Positions 23,389-34,869 of a stretch of 64,000 bases of DNA are shown here, piece by piece. The position numbers and the translations under genes are program-made. This stretch comes from Polytrichum commune (lineage: Eukaryota > Streptophyta > Polytrichopsida > Polytrichales > Polytrichaceae). Each line of letters opens with the position of its first letter. Position 1 is the first letter of the stretch. Below the pieces are notes generated by a model, which saw nothing but the letters and a program-made list of their open reading frames with translations, did not search any database and was not told the origin of the DNA. Where the stretch lies: contig OX485806.1 of the NCBI GenBank assembly GCA_950295325.1, positions 48,725,169 through 48,789,168 on the forward strand. Reading direction: 5' to 3'.

Positions 23389-23667
23389 CTTAATTTCTTC
23401 ATTGTCCAAGGAGGTGTCTTCCTCTCCTAATGAGAATAACCTAATGGGAGCAACCTCCGCCTTTTCAAATGACTCAACATTTCGTTTTGAACGACTGTGA
23501 GCAGCCTTTGTTGAATTATCCCCTTTTCTTCCCATGGTTGACCTCAATTTGTACGGGGTCACTACCTTATCTATAGTAGCGAACCTCTCCTTTATCTCAA
23601 TGCGCCTCTGTTTCTCATTAGTTTTCCTTTCTTCTCGATCTGCTCTCGCTCTCGACCGAGTGTTCAT
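23389..23667 (-). CDS. ParB-methyltransferase exon 1
   Basis: ATG at 23667, 93 codons, very basic (R/K-rich, starting M-N-T-R-S-R-A-R), then an acidic end before the AG/GTATGC donor. It ends in phase 0, matching the phase-0 acceptor of exon 2 (TTGTCCGCAG). Nuclear-localisation-like clusters are visible. Exon 1 is separated from exon 2 by a 2.8-kb satellite-filled intron, so its assignment rests on strand, donor, phase and position. Confidence 0.6.
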
Positions 23668-24240
23668 CTCTAACCATGCTCAAGCATCTATGCGCCATCA
23701 TTATGTTCCTATTGTCTTGGATTTAGATAATTAACCTGCAGTTTCCTTATTTATTCCTTGGTTTATGCACACTCCATTCAAACACTAAAAAAGGCGCCGC
23801 TATTGTCTACTCTACCTAATCGGTGTCAGCTATATTGTTGTGATTAAGGGATGACTACTATTGTAGTACATCCTCTTCATACATGACACTGGTTGTCTAG
23901 AATTTACATAAATAACTATTGATTATTAATTGATCTAGCGGGTTATCATATATTCGGACATTGCTGTCCACCCTAGGTGTATATAATACCCGATTACTTG
24001 TACTTGGCTGATATAATTTGGAGTATCGTGACCTACTTGCCGCTCTCTTTCAGACTCCTTGGTTTAGGGTGTTACACATTTAGAAGTATCATTCATGCTT
24101 TCCTTCATAGATCATCCGTCGTTTGGATCTTGTCCATCATCGTTGTCTTTGGCAATGCATTTCTAATATATAGGTATCCCACTATGTCGAGAAACCTCTT
24201 TCATATTTCCGTCATCGCGCAAGTCTTCATTCCCCTCATC
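23668..24240. promoter_or_regulatory. Divergent intergenic region, probable bidirectional promoter
   Basis: About 570 bp separate the ATG of the minus-strand ParB-methyltransferase gene (23667) from the best ATG of the plus-strand transposase gene (24241). It is AT-rich. An in-frame upstream ATG at 23977 would add a hydrophobic, unconvincing N-terminus. The arrangement suggests shared regulation; no promoter element is proven. Confidence 0.35.
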
Positions 24241-27200
24241 ATGGCTCATGTGCCTGCTAACAGAGAAGTGCCCATGGCAATCCTCTATGCCGATGGACAG
24301 AGAGTCCCACTTACCTTTCGGATGGAGGACAACGGTCTAGCTTACGTGACGTCCCAGCGTTTGAGTAGTCGGTTCGGTTTCAGAGAGGACACTATTAATG
24401 TTGAGGAGGATATATTTGATGTTCTCACGTCAGAACTTACACACACCCTTGGTCGCATTTCGCATCGAGATGAGAACAATAACATGTTTTGGACTCTTCA
24501 TCCAGGTAGTTACTGAGTCTATGGCCTCACTGAATCTCAGATGGCTGCTTCTACTGAGATCCTCACTCCTCGCTCTTCCTCTACCTGCACCATTCAAACT
24601 CCTATGCCACGTGATGTGAAGGTCAAGCTTGAGCCCGGTCTCGAGACGCCTATTGTAGAGAACTCTAGAGTAGAATCTGTAATTACGCTTTCTTCCGATG
24701 ACGAGGTCAGTCCCACCAAGCCCCCGCCTCAGGTTATAGTTGGTGGGGACCCTCCTAAAGTATATCCTTTGTCGCAAGATACTGTTAGCATAGTACCATT
24801 ACTTAAAAAACTTGCAGGAATGCCTGGGAGAAAAAATATTCTTAAAAAAATAGGCTACTCGGTGATTAGACACGAGAGGGTAGACTACCTTCCTGTTGTG
24901 TTTGATGGTGCAGTTATATTTGAGTTGCCACCCACTGGTCACACGGCCGCACGGTCACAGGCCAAATCAATGCAGGGAATGGACAAACGATACGACGGCC
25001 ATGTGTGGACGAAGACCATCACCACCAACATCACAAACGAATTTGGTTTGTCCTTCCGTTCTTCCGCATGCGTTGGACACCTGCGTTGCAACAACAAGGA
25101 GTGCGAATATTTGATCCACTGACCTCGCATTTTCCAAGTCAACGAAACAGAGTTTGAAGGTTGTACCCTCCAAGCCTTTGTAGTGGATCGAGCGCCCCCC
25201 CTGACTCTACGCTTGTTTGCAAGGTATGTAAAGAGCCCCCAACATGTATTGCTACATGTGGGGCGAAAATTTATTATGTTGCTGGCAAAAACAATCACAC
25301 AAGAGCGTGCATCCACATTGGAACTCATGATCACCCAGTCAAGGTGGACGACTACAGAGACACTAAGGCTGAGATCAGTGGCCTAATTGAAGAACAGATC
25401 GAGAAGACTCCCCAGGCTACCAAGAGTGCAGTGGTGCTGAAGGCTAGCAAAGTTCTAATTGGCAATTATCTTCTTCAACCTGATGATGTGCCACCAAAGA
25501 AACTTAGTCTAGAGGAACTTGTTCCTGTACTTGACCGATGCAAGGACATGGCTTCCCCGAACATCCGCAACAAGGTCATGAGTTTTCGTTTCCTCAGAAG
25601 GTATGGTGTCATGGACTCTATCACCAAACTTCGCGGAATCAGTGTATGGGCCTTTGTTCAGGAGAACAAATTCCCTGGTCAAGGGGCTGATCTTGATAAG
25701 GTTTTTGTCTTCAAGATGTCGGAAGTTGGGCCTGGTAGTGGGGTAGACTTGGTCAAGCGTATGCAGCCCGGCGAAGATCTGGAGAATGCTTGGATGATGT
25801 TCGACCATGTGAAACGGGTTAGACAATGGACCACAATGGCATGCCACGTGTATGACTCCACGTATTGTCGTGTCATGACCATTGCAAGCTGTGACATGCA
25901 ATCGGAGGACTGTGATGCCCAGATCGTTTTCTGGAAGAATCTCAATGCTGTGATGGAGAGGAATGGTGTTGTCCATACCAACTTCAAGGGTTTCATGGCC
26001 GACAGCGCCCAGGCCAATTGGAATGCAGTTCGGGTCATATATGGCAACGGGAAGAAGGAGGACCACATGGATGACCAGGAGAGAACCTGTCAATTTCACT
26101 GGACCCAGTCTATGGTTAAGTATACCGAGAAGTACATTCCCGAAGAATTCAAGGAGCAGCACAAGAAGATGTGCCACCAGTATAGGACGGCGAGGACCAT
26201 GGACGAAGCAGAGAGTATGTACCACGGGCTACATGCATGGTGGGTATCCGCCGGGGCAGTGACAGAGAAGGCCCTAAACAAACTAGAGCTCTGGCTTGCA
26301 TTCTGGCACTACCGTTATCGCCAATGGGGAGGCTTCATGACCGGGGTATGTTTTCCCAATACATTTCATTTTATTTTCATTCTTTTCACTGTGCTCTTAT
26401 CTCAAACAACTCTTCTGTAATCTCTAATTGCTTCCAAAAATTTTATCGCAGAAATTTACAGAAGAAGAACTAGCAGAAATGCCTTCATGTAATCTCGCTG
26501 AATCAATACACAACAAGTGGCTTCAAGCCTCTGGGAACAACGGCTACAGTTGCTACAGTTGACGACTTCGTTCGAGGCTTCCTACAAGTTGTCAATTACT
26601 ACCAGTTCCTCAAAGGTGACGTGGGCGGAACAGGCCCTACAAAGAAAGAGCTCAAACTAAGGATGGCAGAGCGTAAGGCGAGGCACACAGGTAATCCTTT
26701 AGTGCTTGAAGACCCCATGCTGGACATGCCTGGAGCAGATGAATTTTGTACCCGTGTTCCTGGCATGGCTGGAGAAGAGGTATTCGGGTCCTCGAAACGG
26801 AAGGCAGATCTGCTTCTTGGAGCTGAAGAGGAGTCTCATCGGCCTGACAAGGTTAACTTCTCACATCCAAGAGGTTCAGGACGTGTTGTGAGGGCTCATC
26901 CTGTGCAGATGCCCATCATTCTTGAAGATACTGAAGATGATACGATCGTCCAAGATATTCATCATGAGCCTGAGCCTGAGAGCATCCCTGTGTCCCCGCC
27001 GAACGAGGGGGGGATCCGTCATGTCAATGCTGTCGAAGAGACAAAGGTTGACGTCAAGGAGTGGCACATATCAAGACTCCCCAAGACCTCGGCGAAGTGC
27101 TGCTGGGCCCAGAGAGTTGTCACGAAGAAGAAGTGTACTGAGAGAATTGTGAGAGGCGCCAATTTCACCGCCGCACCTACCTACACCGGAGTTTGGACTA

Positions 27201-27925
27201 ATATACGCAGGAATTTATCTGAGAGGACATAATTCTTCTTCTGCTCCGATGACATTGACCGGTGCGTGAAGGGTACAAGGCGCAAATGGGTTGCTCAGCA
27301 CTCAGCATACCATGAAATGCCGCCGATTCCAGACATTTGGCCGGTGAAGCTAGGCACAAACCTCAAGCCTACTGAAATTCTTGCCCTTGAAGCGGCTGGA
27401 TTCCAGCTCCCTCTGAAGAAGCCGGTCTCTCCAAGACGTTTGTTCTCTTCTGCTCCGCCGCTTGCAAATCTGAGCGCGGTACCCGTTCCTGCAGAACCAG
27501 ACCGCTATCATGGCAAGAGAGACGGCAAGATTGTGAAACGCACTGCCACTCGCCCAAATCCCCCGCAACGACTCTCCATGGCCTCCTCCGACTCTCTGAA
27601 AGCTTGCATCCGTTCCATCAATATGATACCTCATCCAGGACATGGTTTCGGGTTGGATTCGGGTGTTTCTCCTACCATCACACAGTATCAGGTCACCATC
27701 AGCTCTTTCGTGGGTTGCACTTGCCCTGCATTCAAGAAGACGATGACCAAGTTCCGAGGGAAGACCCAATTCTCTTATTGCAAGCATGTGTATTTCATAT
27801 TTCTGAAAGTTTGCAACCGTCATCCCGAGGCCAACCTTTTCATTCACGCGCCTACCTTTAGCTTCAACGAGGTCAAGCTAGTCCTAGAAAGCGGACTCTT
27901 GACTCACCCTTTGGCTAAAAACTAG
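24241..27925 (+). pseudogene. Mutator-like transposase with WRKY/GCM1-type zinc finger and SWIM domain
   Basis: Two-exon model: 24241-26345 and 26452-27925; the 106-bp intron (GTATGT...TTTTATCGCAG) joins two phase-0 frames. Order: N-terminal region; Ser/Asp-rich linker; Cys/His finger with C-V-G-H-L-R-C-N-N-K-E-C, later C-K-V-C and H-I-G-T-H-D-H-P (25060-25340); DDE domain with Y-D-S-T-Y (first Asp), F-M-A-D-S-A-Q (second Asp) and C-Q-F-H-W, the C-x2-H insertion typical of MULEs; disordered linker; SWIM C-T-C-P-A-F...C-K-H (27718-27790). Lesions: TGA at 24514 and 25120, frameshifts in a C run near 25195, near 26545 and near 27230. A transposase would cut and paste its element; this copy is inactive. 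It is divergent from the ParB-methyltransferase gene. Confidence 0.75.
26346..26451 (+). other. Spliceosomal intron in the transposase gene
   Basis: GGG/GTATGTTTTCC donor and TTTTATCGCAG/AAA acceptor. The interior is T-rich and would otherwise end the frame after L-F-T-V-L-L-S-Q. Removing it keeps the frame from M-T-G directly into K-F-T-E-E-E-L. Confidence 0.75.
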
Positions 27926-28242
27926 GAGGCAACCTACAAACATCCTAGATTCTTTTCAATGGACGGTGTCCACTCAAAATTCCCTTGTCATTACATGTAC
28001 TCAGTCGGCAAGACAATATTCATATTATTTTTTTCAATAAAAAATGTTTTGTCATTCAGACTATATAGACTATGCACGGCTACCCAAACCCTTACTAGCA
28101 GCTTAGGCAGAAAATATATATTTACAAGACTGCCTAAATTTTCTGGAAATACATTCAAGCATCAACAATTTAAGATACATGACGTTTCTCTTCGGCCTCC
28201 AGCGCATTCAAGTGACTTTTCATCTGTAGCTCCACTCCGCAT

Positions 28243-28374
28243 AGAGTACACAAAATGTAGTGAACTATGAAAGGAACATGGTTGAAAGAGGTGTGGCGAA
28301 ATTCGAGTCATCGAATTTGGACACACCTCTTTCAACCATGTTCCTTTCATAGTTCACTACATTTTGTGTACTCT
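28243..28374. repeat. Perfect 53-bp inverted repeat (long hairpin)
   Basis: 28243-28295 and 28322-28374 are exact reverse complements. The 26-nt loop itself holds AAATTCGA/TCGAATTT, which can pair further. The arms start AGAGTACACAAAATG. Transcribed from either strand it would form a near-perfect duplex, which suits a foldback MITE or a small-RNA hairpin. It is not a bacterial terminator. Confidence 0.85.
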
Positions 28375-28483
28375 TATCTCTTCCGAATCCCTCATTTCCA
28401 AGAACCGTCACCGCCAAAACCAATTGCAATAATTGATTGATATAATAAAGGTATGATTACAATGCTTCCTATGTCTATCAACT

Positions 28484-28996
28484 CTATTTCCGTTTCACAT
28501 ACTTCTTGGATGAATCCGAGGGAGGTGGACCCGGTCTAAGCAAATCCATATAAGAAACTATCTTATCTCTCTTTCGATCCTTCAACGGCAGATGATGCGG
28601 CCGCAAGGCTCTCATCCGTTCGCGAAATGAAAGAGACTTCGAAGATTCCCCTACAACCTTCACCTCCTCCTCCTCCGTTTCGTTCGATTTGTCTTCATCC
28701 AAATCAGCGTCCTTCTTCGGCACATCTTCCTGCCTCTTTTCTTTTGGCTCACGTTGTTTTTGCTCCTCCTGTGTCCTCCACCTCCATGCTTGTGTAGACT
28801 GCGAAAATGGAGTCAGGTCGTAGTCATCACTACTTCGATTTCCAGCAGCAAACGAAAATTCCGGCGATAAATTAACCGGAATATGAGGATCTGCTAGACT
28901 CCTAATTTCCTTCTCCCATCCTAATCCAGCAAACATATATCTCTCATCACCCATTGTATGCAAGTGTATATACAATGATGTTGGGTATGAGTCCAA
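28484..28996 (-). CDS. Hypothetical charged protein, 170 residues
   Basis: An uninterrupted frame from ATG at 28996 to a stop at 28484. The N-terminal third has M-G-D-E-R-Y-M-F-A-G-L-G-W-E-K-E-I; the centre is highly charged and probably disordered (K/E/D-rich, with E-T-E-E-E-E-V); the C-terminus has S-F-R-E-R-M-R-A-L-R-P and ends in K-K-Y-V-K-R-K. I do not recognise the family. It lies tail-to-tail with the transposase gene, about 560 bp away, and could belong to the same mobile unit, be a separate gene, or be chance. Confidence 0.4.
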   Translation of the reverse strand: MDSYPTSLYIHLHTMGDERYMFAGLGWEKEIRSLADPHIPVNLSPEFSFAAGNRSSDDYDLTPFSQSTQAWRWRTQEEQKQREPKEKRQEDVPKKDADLDEDKSNETEEEEVKVVGESSKSLSFRERMRALRPHHLPLKDRKRDKIVSYMDLLRPGPPPSDSSKKYVKRK

Positions 28997-30187
28997 TATA
29001 TAATCTATTCGGCCACATACGATAATTGCTAAAGTCCAAGCTATAGAGTAGACTCACATATAAGACAAAGAGAAAAGTGATGAATGAAAACGAAGGAAGT
29101 TCATTATTTTTATTCCTTTGTATTTTGATTGACTCATTCTTCAATTATACCAATCTCCGAAAATCCATTTTCATTGATTTTTTCTTGTGATCATCCTTGG
29201 TTTTAATAATTCAACCACCTCACGGTTTCCAAACTTAATAAGACCATTCCAAATTCAGGGCCATATTTTAAATTTTATGACCTATACATCCCACGGAAAT
29301 AGGTCCAATTTTTTACTATTATTGGCAGATTTGAAATATTCCAAGTAGATTCTTGTCTGTTTTTGGAATATCCTAATTTTAGTCTAACAAATTTACTATT
29401 TTTATCTCATCTACGCTCGCATACAAGTCTCGTCCTGCTGGGAGCTGATGAGATGCAGAGATGACTGAGGTTGCCCGGGGGAATGAGAGACGAGACAGCC
29501 TTGACAAAGGACTTAGGTTTCGCAAAAAGCTAGCAATCCCCTGGCTGGTTGGGTGACAGTTGGGGAAACAGGGGATTTCCACCCAGCACCTGGGAATGAA
29601 TGCCACAAGAAGACCTTGTAGCAACCATGGCTGGTGGGAAGCCATGAAATGAGGTGGCCGCTGGGCGAGAGGGGTGCAACCTGCATTCTAGGCCGAACCA
29701 GTGTTGTGAGGTCAGAGACATAGCTTGCTGGCCGAAGTCTGGAGGACAGCCAGCATTGAGAATATTAGTGCAGGGAGCATGCATCGCCTGTAGCATTGGT
29801 GGCAACTCATTAGGGTAGTAGAATGAATCGAATTGATCATGTTGGTTGACCATGGGTTTAGGCCGGGGGTTCAAACCCAGTCAATAAGCATGATTAAATG
29901 ATGAGAACTCACGTGGTGAAACCCACATTAAGGGTAGTGTGAATGTGTGAATGTGGACTTAAGTAGTTTAGAATAACGTTGGATTTGGGTGTGACTTTAG
30001 TGTGGCGTGTGACTGAGGTGTTTATGAACACTTTTGGTTAATAAAGAAAGGGGAGTCCATTAAACCAAGTCATATATTGGTTCGGATTCAAATCCCAATG
30101 GTTGATTAAAATGCGGGACTTCATGTAAACTACGGACCTTCACCCGGACTACGACGCACAGGGGTGGGGGTTTGTGGCTGACATAAA
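28997..30187. other. Non-genic stretch; possible 5' LTR of the following Ty3 element
   Basis: 28997-29420 is AT-rich with nothing seen. 29420-29880 has a short antisense frame without a recognised domain. 29880-30187 contains AATAAAG (30041) and ends just before the candidate primer-binding site, so it may be LTR, but no matching 3' LTR is in the window. Confidence 0.35.
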
Positions 30188-31066
30188 TGGTGCGTCTGCC
30201 GGGAGTGAAATGGGATTAGAGGATCATAACTTGGAGGCACGAACTTGAGAGAGAGGAAGGAGCACTTGGTGCGTGGTAAGTGTTTCACATTGGTTTTTGG
30301 TTTTTGTGTCTATTAAATTAAAGGCATTTAAATTCTTTCCTTGGAATGAATTGTAGTTTCTTTTATGCATTTTTGTTTTGAGGGAGGAGCGTGGCTTAAG
30401 GTGATTTCTTAAATTTCCTTGGGAATGGCATAAGGACATAACATTAATCTTGCAAGCATTAGTCCACTAAATCTTAGAGGGATAATTAAATTGAGGAAAA
30501 ATCAACTTTGACACTCACCTTGGGTGAGTCTCCGAGTTAGGGAATTTTGAGTTTGATATGTAGATTATAATTGTTAGTTTAGAGTTGTCGTATTGATGTC
30601 ACATTGAGTCACGGTCGAGGGTGAGTGCTAACGTGCAAGGGGAAGCAAATTGCTTGAGGTATGACATTCTTCAAAGTGAAATTGCTAATTAATTAAGGAA
30701 AGATTTTTGTACCTATCTTTGTCGTTATCCATTGTAGAGGGTAATTCCCTAGTCATCGCATTGTGTTGAAGACGAGAGGGTGATGCCTCAGTCTTTAATG
30801 CGGTGTATGGCGAAGGTCAACCCCTCACTCTCGGTATTGTGGTGAGTGCCAATTTAAGGAAAAATGCGGAGGTGATTCTCCGGCTTGACTGAGAATTGGC
30901 ATGAACATGCCTATCCCCTGTTTGGGATTTTTCACTTAAATGGGCTTGCAGGTTCTCTTCTTCACCTCCTCAATTTCAAATCACACCAAGATAAGTGAAA
31001 ACATTAATGAGCGAAGGTAGCGAGAGGTATGTGTGGTCAAGTGAGGGTTGATCGATTCCTTGGAGA

Positions 31067-31625
31067 ATGCAAGGTAAACCTCGATCTGAAAAACCAAGGT
31101 TGGAATTAGGAGTAGATAAATTTACACGTAGGAGGAGATCATCTAGGAGAACTGAAGTTGTGGAAGAAGTTGGAATTATATTAGAAAGTTGCTTGAATGT
31201 GGAGCCTAGCGTTAGTCCATTGTTAGGAACAATAGAGGAAGAGGCTCACCTTAAGAGCGAGGCAACTCTTTCTAAATTGGGTGACGAGGTATCATCAGAG
31301 ACTGATACACTTAGGGAAGGCATTTCAATAGAAATTGATAGGGACATAGGAGTGGATACACCAATCACCATGGCTCATGATGGAGGCGGAGACGCGCCCA
31401 TACCACTTGTGGATCCCATTGACCCATTGGTAAGACCGAGAGGTCTACCAATTGTGGTTCCACAAAACTTAACGGTGGTGGACATGCCATCCCACCTCCC
31501 TAAGTTTTATGAAACTAAAGATGAGGATCCATCTAGGCAGATGGAGAGGTACATTGAGAGGTTGGCTAGTTCTCTTGTAACTAATCCCGGGTATTGGTTG
31601 GTCTGGTTCCCTACCACTCTAGATG
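31067..31625 (+). pseudogene. G2 gag, N-terminal part
   Basis: Opens at ATG 31067 with a basic start (R-R-R-R-S-S-R-R), an acidic stretch, and then the gag-type segment with L-P-K-F-Y-E-T-K-D-E-D-P and G-Y-W-L-V-W-F-P-T-T-L. Beyond 31625 the frame runs into unrelated C-rich sequence, so the capsid-like domain is cut. The nucleocapsid zinc knuckle is not found. Confidence 0.6.
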
Positions 31626-32127
31626 GTGAGTCTCCCTCGATTTTCTGCCCCCTAACAAGAGGATTTCCCATCCCCTGTTGTTGGTCTTCTTCCGCCTCCT
31701 TACTGCCGCCGTCCCCCTGCTCGCTAATCCCTAAACCCCGACTTTCTCAGGTCCATCCAGTGCCTCTGGGAACCCCCTCTTCCTGGTTGGATCAACACCT
31801 GATTCCCTTTTGAATCTTGATCCTATACTTAAAATGAACACCCCCTCCCCTACAAAGGCCATAAAAATCCCAGCCTCAAAGACCTAAGGTCCTTAAGATC
31901 ATAATTTAACCGAAGACTAGCTCACACCTTCCACACTAATCTAAGTTAATCAAGCCTTCCTTGTCTTTTGCACACGAAACACCCTAGCTCACCGTTAACG
32001 TTTAGCCTGCTTAAAACCACAATACTCACTCTTTTTATATTTTGTTTAATTAACAAGAACATCCATTCCTAAATTGTGATCAATCCTAAGCCTAAGAGCA
32101 CATATGGGCCCACAATTTGGGCTCATA
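31626..32127. mobile_element. LTR-like insertion in G2 gag
   Basis: C-rich, non-coding sequence interrupting gag. It ends ...TTTGGGCTCATA, the same terminal sequence as the solo LTR at 34870-35784 (ATTTTGGGCTCATA), and the last 150 bp are similar. No target duplication is visible, and part of gag is missing between the two sides, suggesting a deletion with the insertion. Confidence 0.45.
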
Positions 32128-34250
32128 TAATTGTTCCCGAATTGTTAGATTTAAAGAAGGCAGCTAGGACAGCTAGAAGAACCACTGAGGCACTAGAGAG
32201 GGAGAATGTGATCCTCCAAGATAGGGAGAGGCCTAATGTCATTCATGATTTAGAGGGTAGTGAGGTGGGAGAATGGGAAGGACCGAGAATTCCTTTGGAT
32301 GAATTTGATGGTGTTGGTGATGCAAAGGTGAAGAAGCCAAGTGGCTACGATTTATGGGCCGATCTTAGCTCACTTAAGGCCGACATTACCTTTGGACAGT
32401 TGTTGGAGATATCACCCATGGCTCGTAAGACTCTCAAGGAAGGAATCCCGGTGAATAGGAGGACTAGAATGGTGAAGACTAGGGCGGCCGCTAGAATTCA
32501 ATTGCAAGGAGGAGGGCGTGATGTCAAGGCAATTGAAATTGAAGTTGTGGTGGTGGACAAAGTGGTTTCGAACGTGTTAGTGGATGGAGGTAGTGGTCTA
32601 AACATCTTGCCGGAGCACACCATGAAGAGGTTGGGTCTTAGTCTTACGGGTCCATCACCGTTCATCATCAACATGGCAAATCAAACTCCGGCTGTGCCTT
32701 TGGGAATGATTAAGGATTGTAGGATTAGCACCGGAAAAGAAGAATATGTGGTCACGTTTCATGTCATCAAGATGCATTCCAACAATGATACATTTCCCAT
32801 CTTGTTAGGTAGGCCATGGTTAAGGATGTCGGATGCTATAGTCAAGTGGGGAGGAGCCAAGCCTTCCATTACTTATGGTCCTAAAGATAATAGGGTCAAG
32901 GTTTCCATAGGTTAGGTGGTTGGGTGAGAAAAGAGATCACCTCATCCTCGGAGGATGAAGTTGATGACAAAGAAAACGACAAGGATGGTGAGGCATTGGT
33001 AGGAGTGGTCCACTCGGATGGTCGTGAAAATGTTATAGATTCAGGATCGGGTGGTTTAGGTCCTAGTTTCTATCATTATGGGGATGATGGAGAATATGCA
33101 CAGTGGTTGAAGGATTATCCGGAGTCGGAATTTGATGTGATGGTGACGTCTCACAAGGCATATTTGAATGATGAGATTATTAGTTCTAGGGGTGAAGAAT
33201 ATTCCTTGTTGGAGCCATGTGAGGTGCTCACCGAAGAGGAATGGATTTTAGGGGGATTTACACCTTGGGTAGACGGTGTGGAAGAGAGTGACGTTGGTTT
33301 AGTACATGTGGATGGGACTCATGATGAGGAGTCCATTGTGGAGGCTGCGAGTTTGGAGGAACCCTTGCACTTCAAGACTACGTCGACAGGCATAATGGTT
33401 GGACAAAATGTCAAGGATTATTCCAAGGTACCCCCAGATTGGTATAGGAACAAGGATGAGCAAACTCACGTGTCGGAAGCGAATTGAAAGTATGTGGATG
33501 TGACAACAAATAATGGAAAAGTTAGACAAATGAAAATGTGGTCTAAGTTGGAGAAGAAAGAAATCAAGGAATATAGTGAGTTGGTGGATGAATTTAGCGA
33601 TACCTTTGCTTGGTCGTATGATGAGCTTAAGGGAATCCCTAAAGAGATGGTGGAGCATTGCATTCTTTTGATTCCGGGTGCTAGGCCAATTAGGCAAAAG
33701 GAGAGAATAATGAACCCACAATTACAATTGTTGGTTAAGGCGGAGTTAGAGAGACTGTTGAAGGCCGGGTTTATTAAGCCGGTGGAGATTATGGATTTGG
33801 TGAAGAAAAAGAATGGGAAGTTGAGGGTGTGTGTTGATTATCGGAAGTTGAATGCGTGCACTAAAAAAATCACTTCCCATTGCCATTCATCACACTATTG
33901 CTAGAGGAGGTAGGTGGTCATGCAAGGTATACGTTCATAGATGGGTATCGGGGCTACAATCAAATTTCCATAGCTCTTCAAGACATCCATTAGACGGCCT
34001 TCACCACTCCTTGGGGCACCTTTGTTTGGATTGTCATGCCTTTTGGTCTATGTAATGCTCCGGCTACATTCCAAAAGTTGGTCATGTACATTTTCATCGC
34101 CTTGTTGTACAAGTCTATTACTATGTTCGTTGACGATTTCAGCACCCAGTCAAGTATTAGTTCACATTTAGAGTGTGTTAGGGAGGCTTTGATTAGGTGT
34201 AGGAAGATGCAGCTCGCATTGAATCCGGACAAGACATTCTTGGGTGTTTA
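32128..34250 (+). pseudogene. G2 protease and reverse transcriptase
   Basis: A retropepsin-like V-L-V-D-G-G-S-G-L-N-I-L (32570-32610) and an I-L-L-G-R-P-W-L strand, then an acidic linker, then RT with Y-R-K-L-N-A-C, P-F-G-L-C-N-A-P-A-T-F and F-V-D-D (34126-34140, the Y/F-x-D-D catalytic box). Breaks: TAG at 32913, TGA at 33485, a frameshift in the A run near 33868, one before 34036, and TAA at 34249. Confidence 0.75.
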
Positions 34251-34265
34251 AAAAATGGAGTATTA

Positions 34266-34869
34266 TTGGATTATGTTGTCAATGAGAAGGGAAGAGAGTC
34301 AGATCCCGAGAAGATAGTTGTAATAGACGGATTGGCCACCCCCACAAATGCTAGGGAAATAGCCAAGTTGTTAGGACATGTGGGTTGGTATAAGGAGTTG
34401 ATTCCTAATTATTCCAGGATGGTTGTTCCCATTACTCAGTTGCTTAGAAAGGATTGTCGGTTTGACTGGACAGAGGCTTGCCAAAGGACATTCGAGGAGT
34501 TGAGGAATAAATTAAGTACCTATCCGGTGTTAGTGCCACCGGACTGGGGAAAACCTTTTCATGTGTTTTATGATACTAGCTCAATAGCTATAGGTAGTGC
34601 ATTATATTAAGCGACGGGAGAAAGGAGAAAGATCAACCCGTAGCGTATGCAAGCCGGCAGTTGACACCGGCAGAGATAAACTATTCGACCACGGAGAGGG
34701 AGTGCTTGGCCATGGTCTTCTCAGTTAAGAATTTTCACCATTATCTTATGTGTAATCCGGTAGTTTTCTTTGTTGATCACATGGCGATCAAGTTCTTGGT
34801 CAACAAGGCGGAGTTGAGCGGTAGGTTGGCTAGATGGGTGCTACTCTTGGAGGAGTTCGACTACACGGT
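34266..34869 (+). pseudogene. G2 RT thumb and RNase H
   Basis: Continues with G-H-V-G-W-Y-K-E-L-I-P-N-Y-S and the RNase H start V-F-Y-D-T-S-S-I-A-I-G-S-A-L, then T-T-E-R-E-C-L-A-M-V-F and L-A-R-W-V-L-L-L-E-E-F-D-Y-T-V, where the solo LTR interrupts it. A TAA at 34608 falls where Gln is expected (CAA to TAA). Confidence 0.7.

Larger units (their letters stand above)
11391..23667 (-). pseudogene. Ten-exon ParB-like/permuted DNA methyltransferase gene (slightly damaged)
   Basis: Splice model, minus strand: exon 1 23389-23667; 2 19838-20574; 3 19565-19757; 4 19248-19481; 5 18941-19162; 6 18630-18856; 7 15144-15358; 8 14105-15090; 9 11767-11974; 10 11391-11670. Every intron has GT...AG ends and all phases agree, giving about 1193 residues. 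Domains: basic N-terminus (1-93); ParB/sulfiredoxin-fold region with D-G-N-H-R-L-L-A at about 287-294; uncharacterised helical middle; K/R-rich linker then Pro-rich stretch; methyltransferase with a motif-IV-like A-D-I-P-E-N (about 841), G-A-L-L-L-F, then motif I V-V-D-V-N-A-G-V-G (about 1024) and L-G-R-H-V-V-A-L-E-E-D. Motif IV before motif I is the beta-class order of N6-adenine/N4-cytosine enzymes. Lesions: TAA in exon 3, TAG in exon 9, and a 1-nt indel (or 29-nt mini-intron) near 14625-14654. It may be a host gene or transposon cargo. Confidence 0.7.

Noticed and set aside
23977-24240. Hydrophobic N-terminal extension of the transposase ORF (possible membrane segment)
   Set aside because: The composition matches AT-rich promoter DNA, and the better start is the ATG at 24241 where sequence character changes.
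28243-28374. Rho-independent terminator
   Set aside because: The stem is far too long, the loop is large, and the locus is eukaryotic; a foldback element or small-RNA hairpin is more likely.
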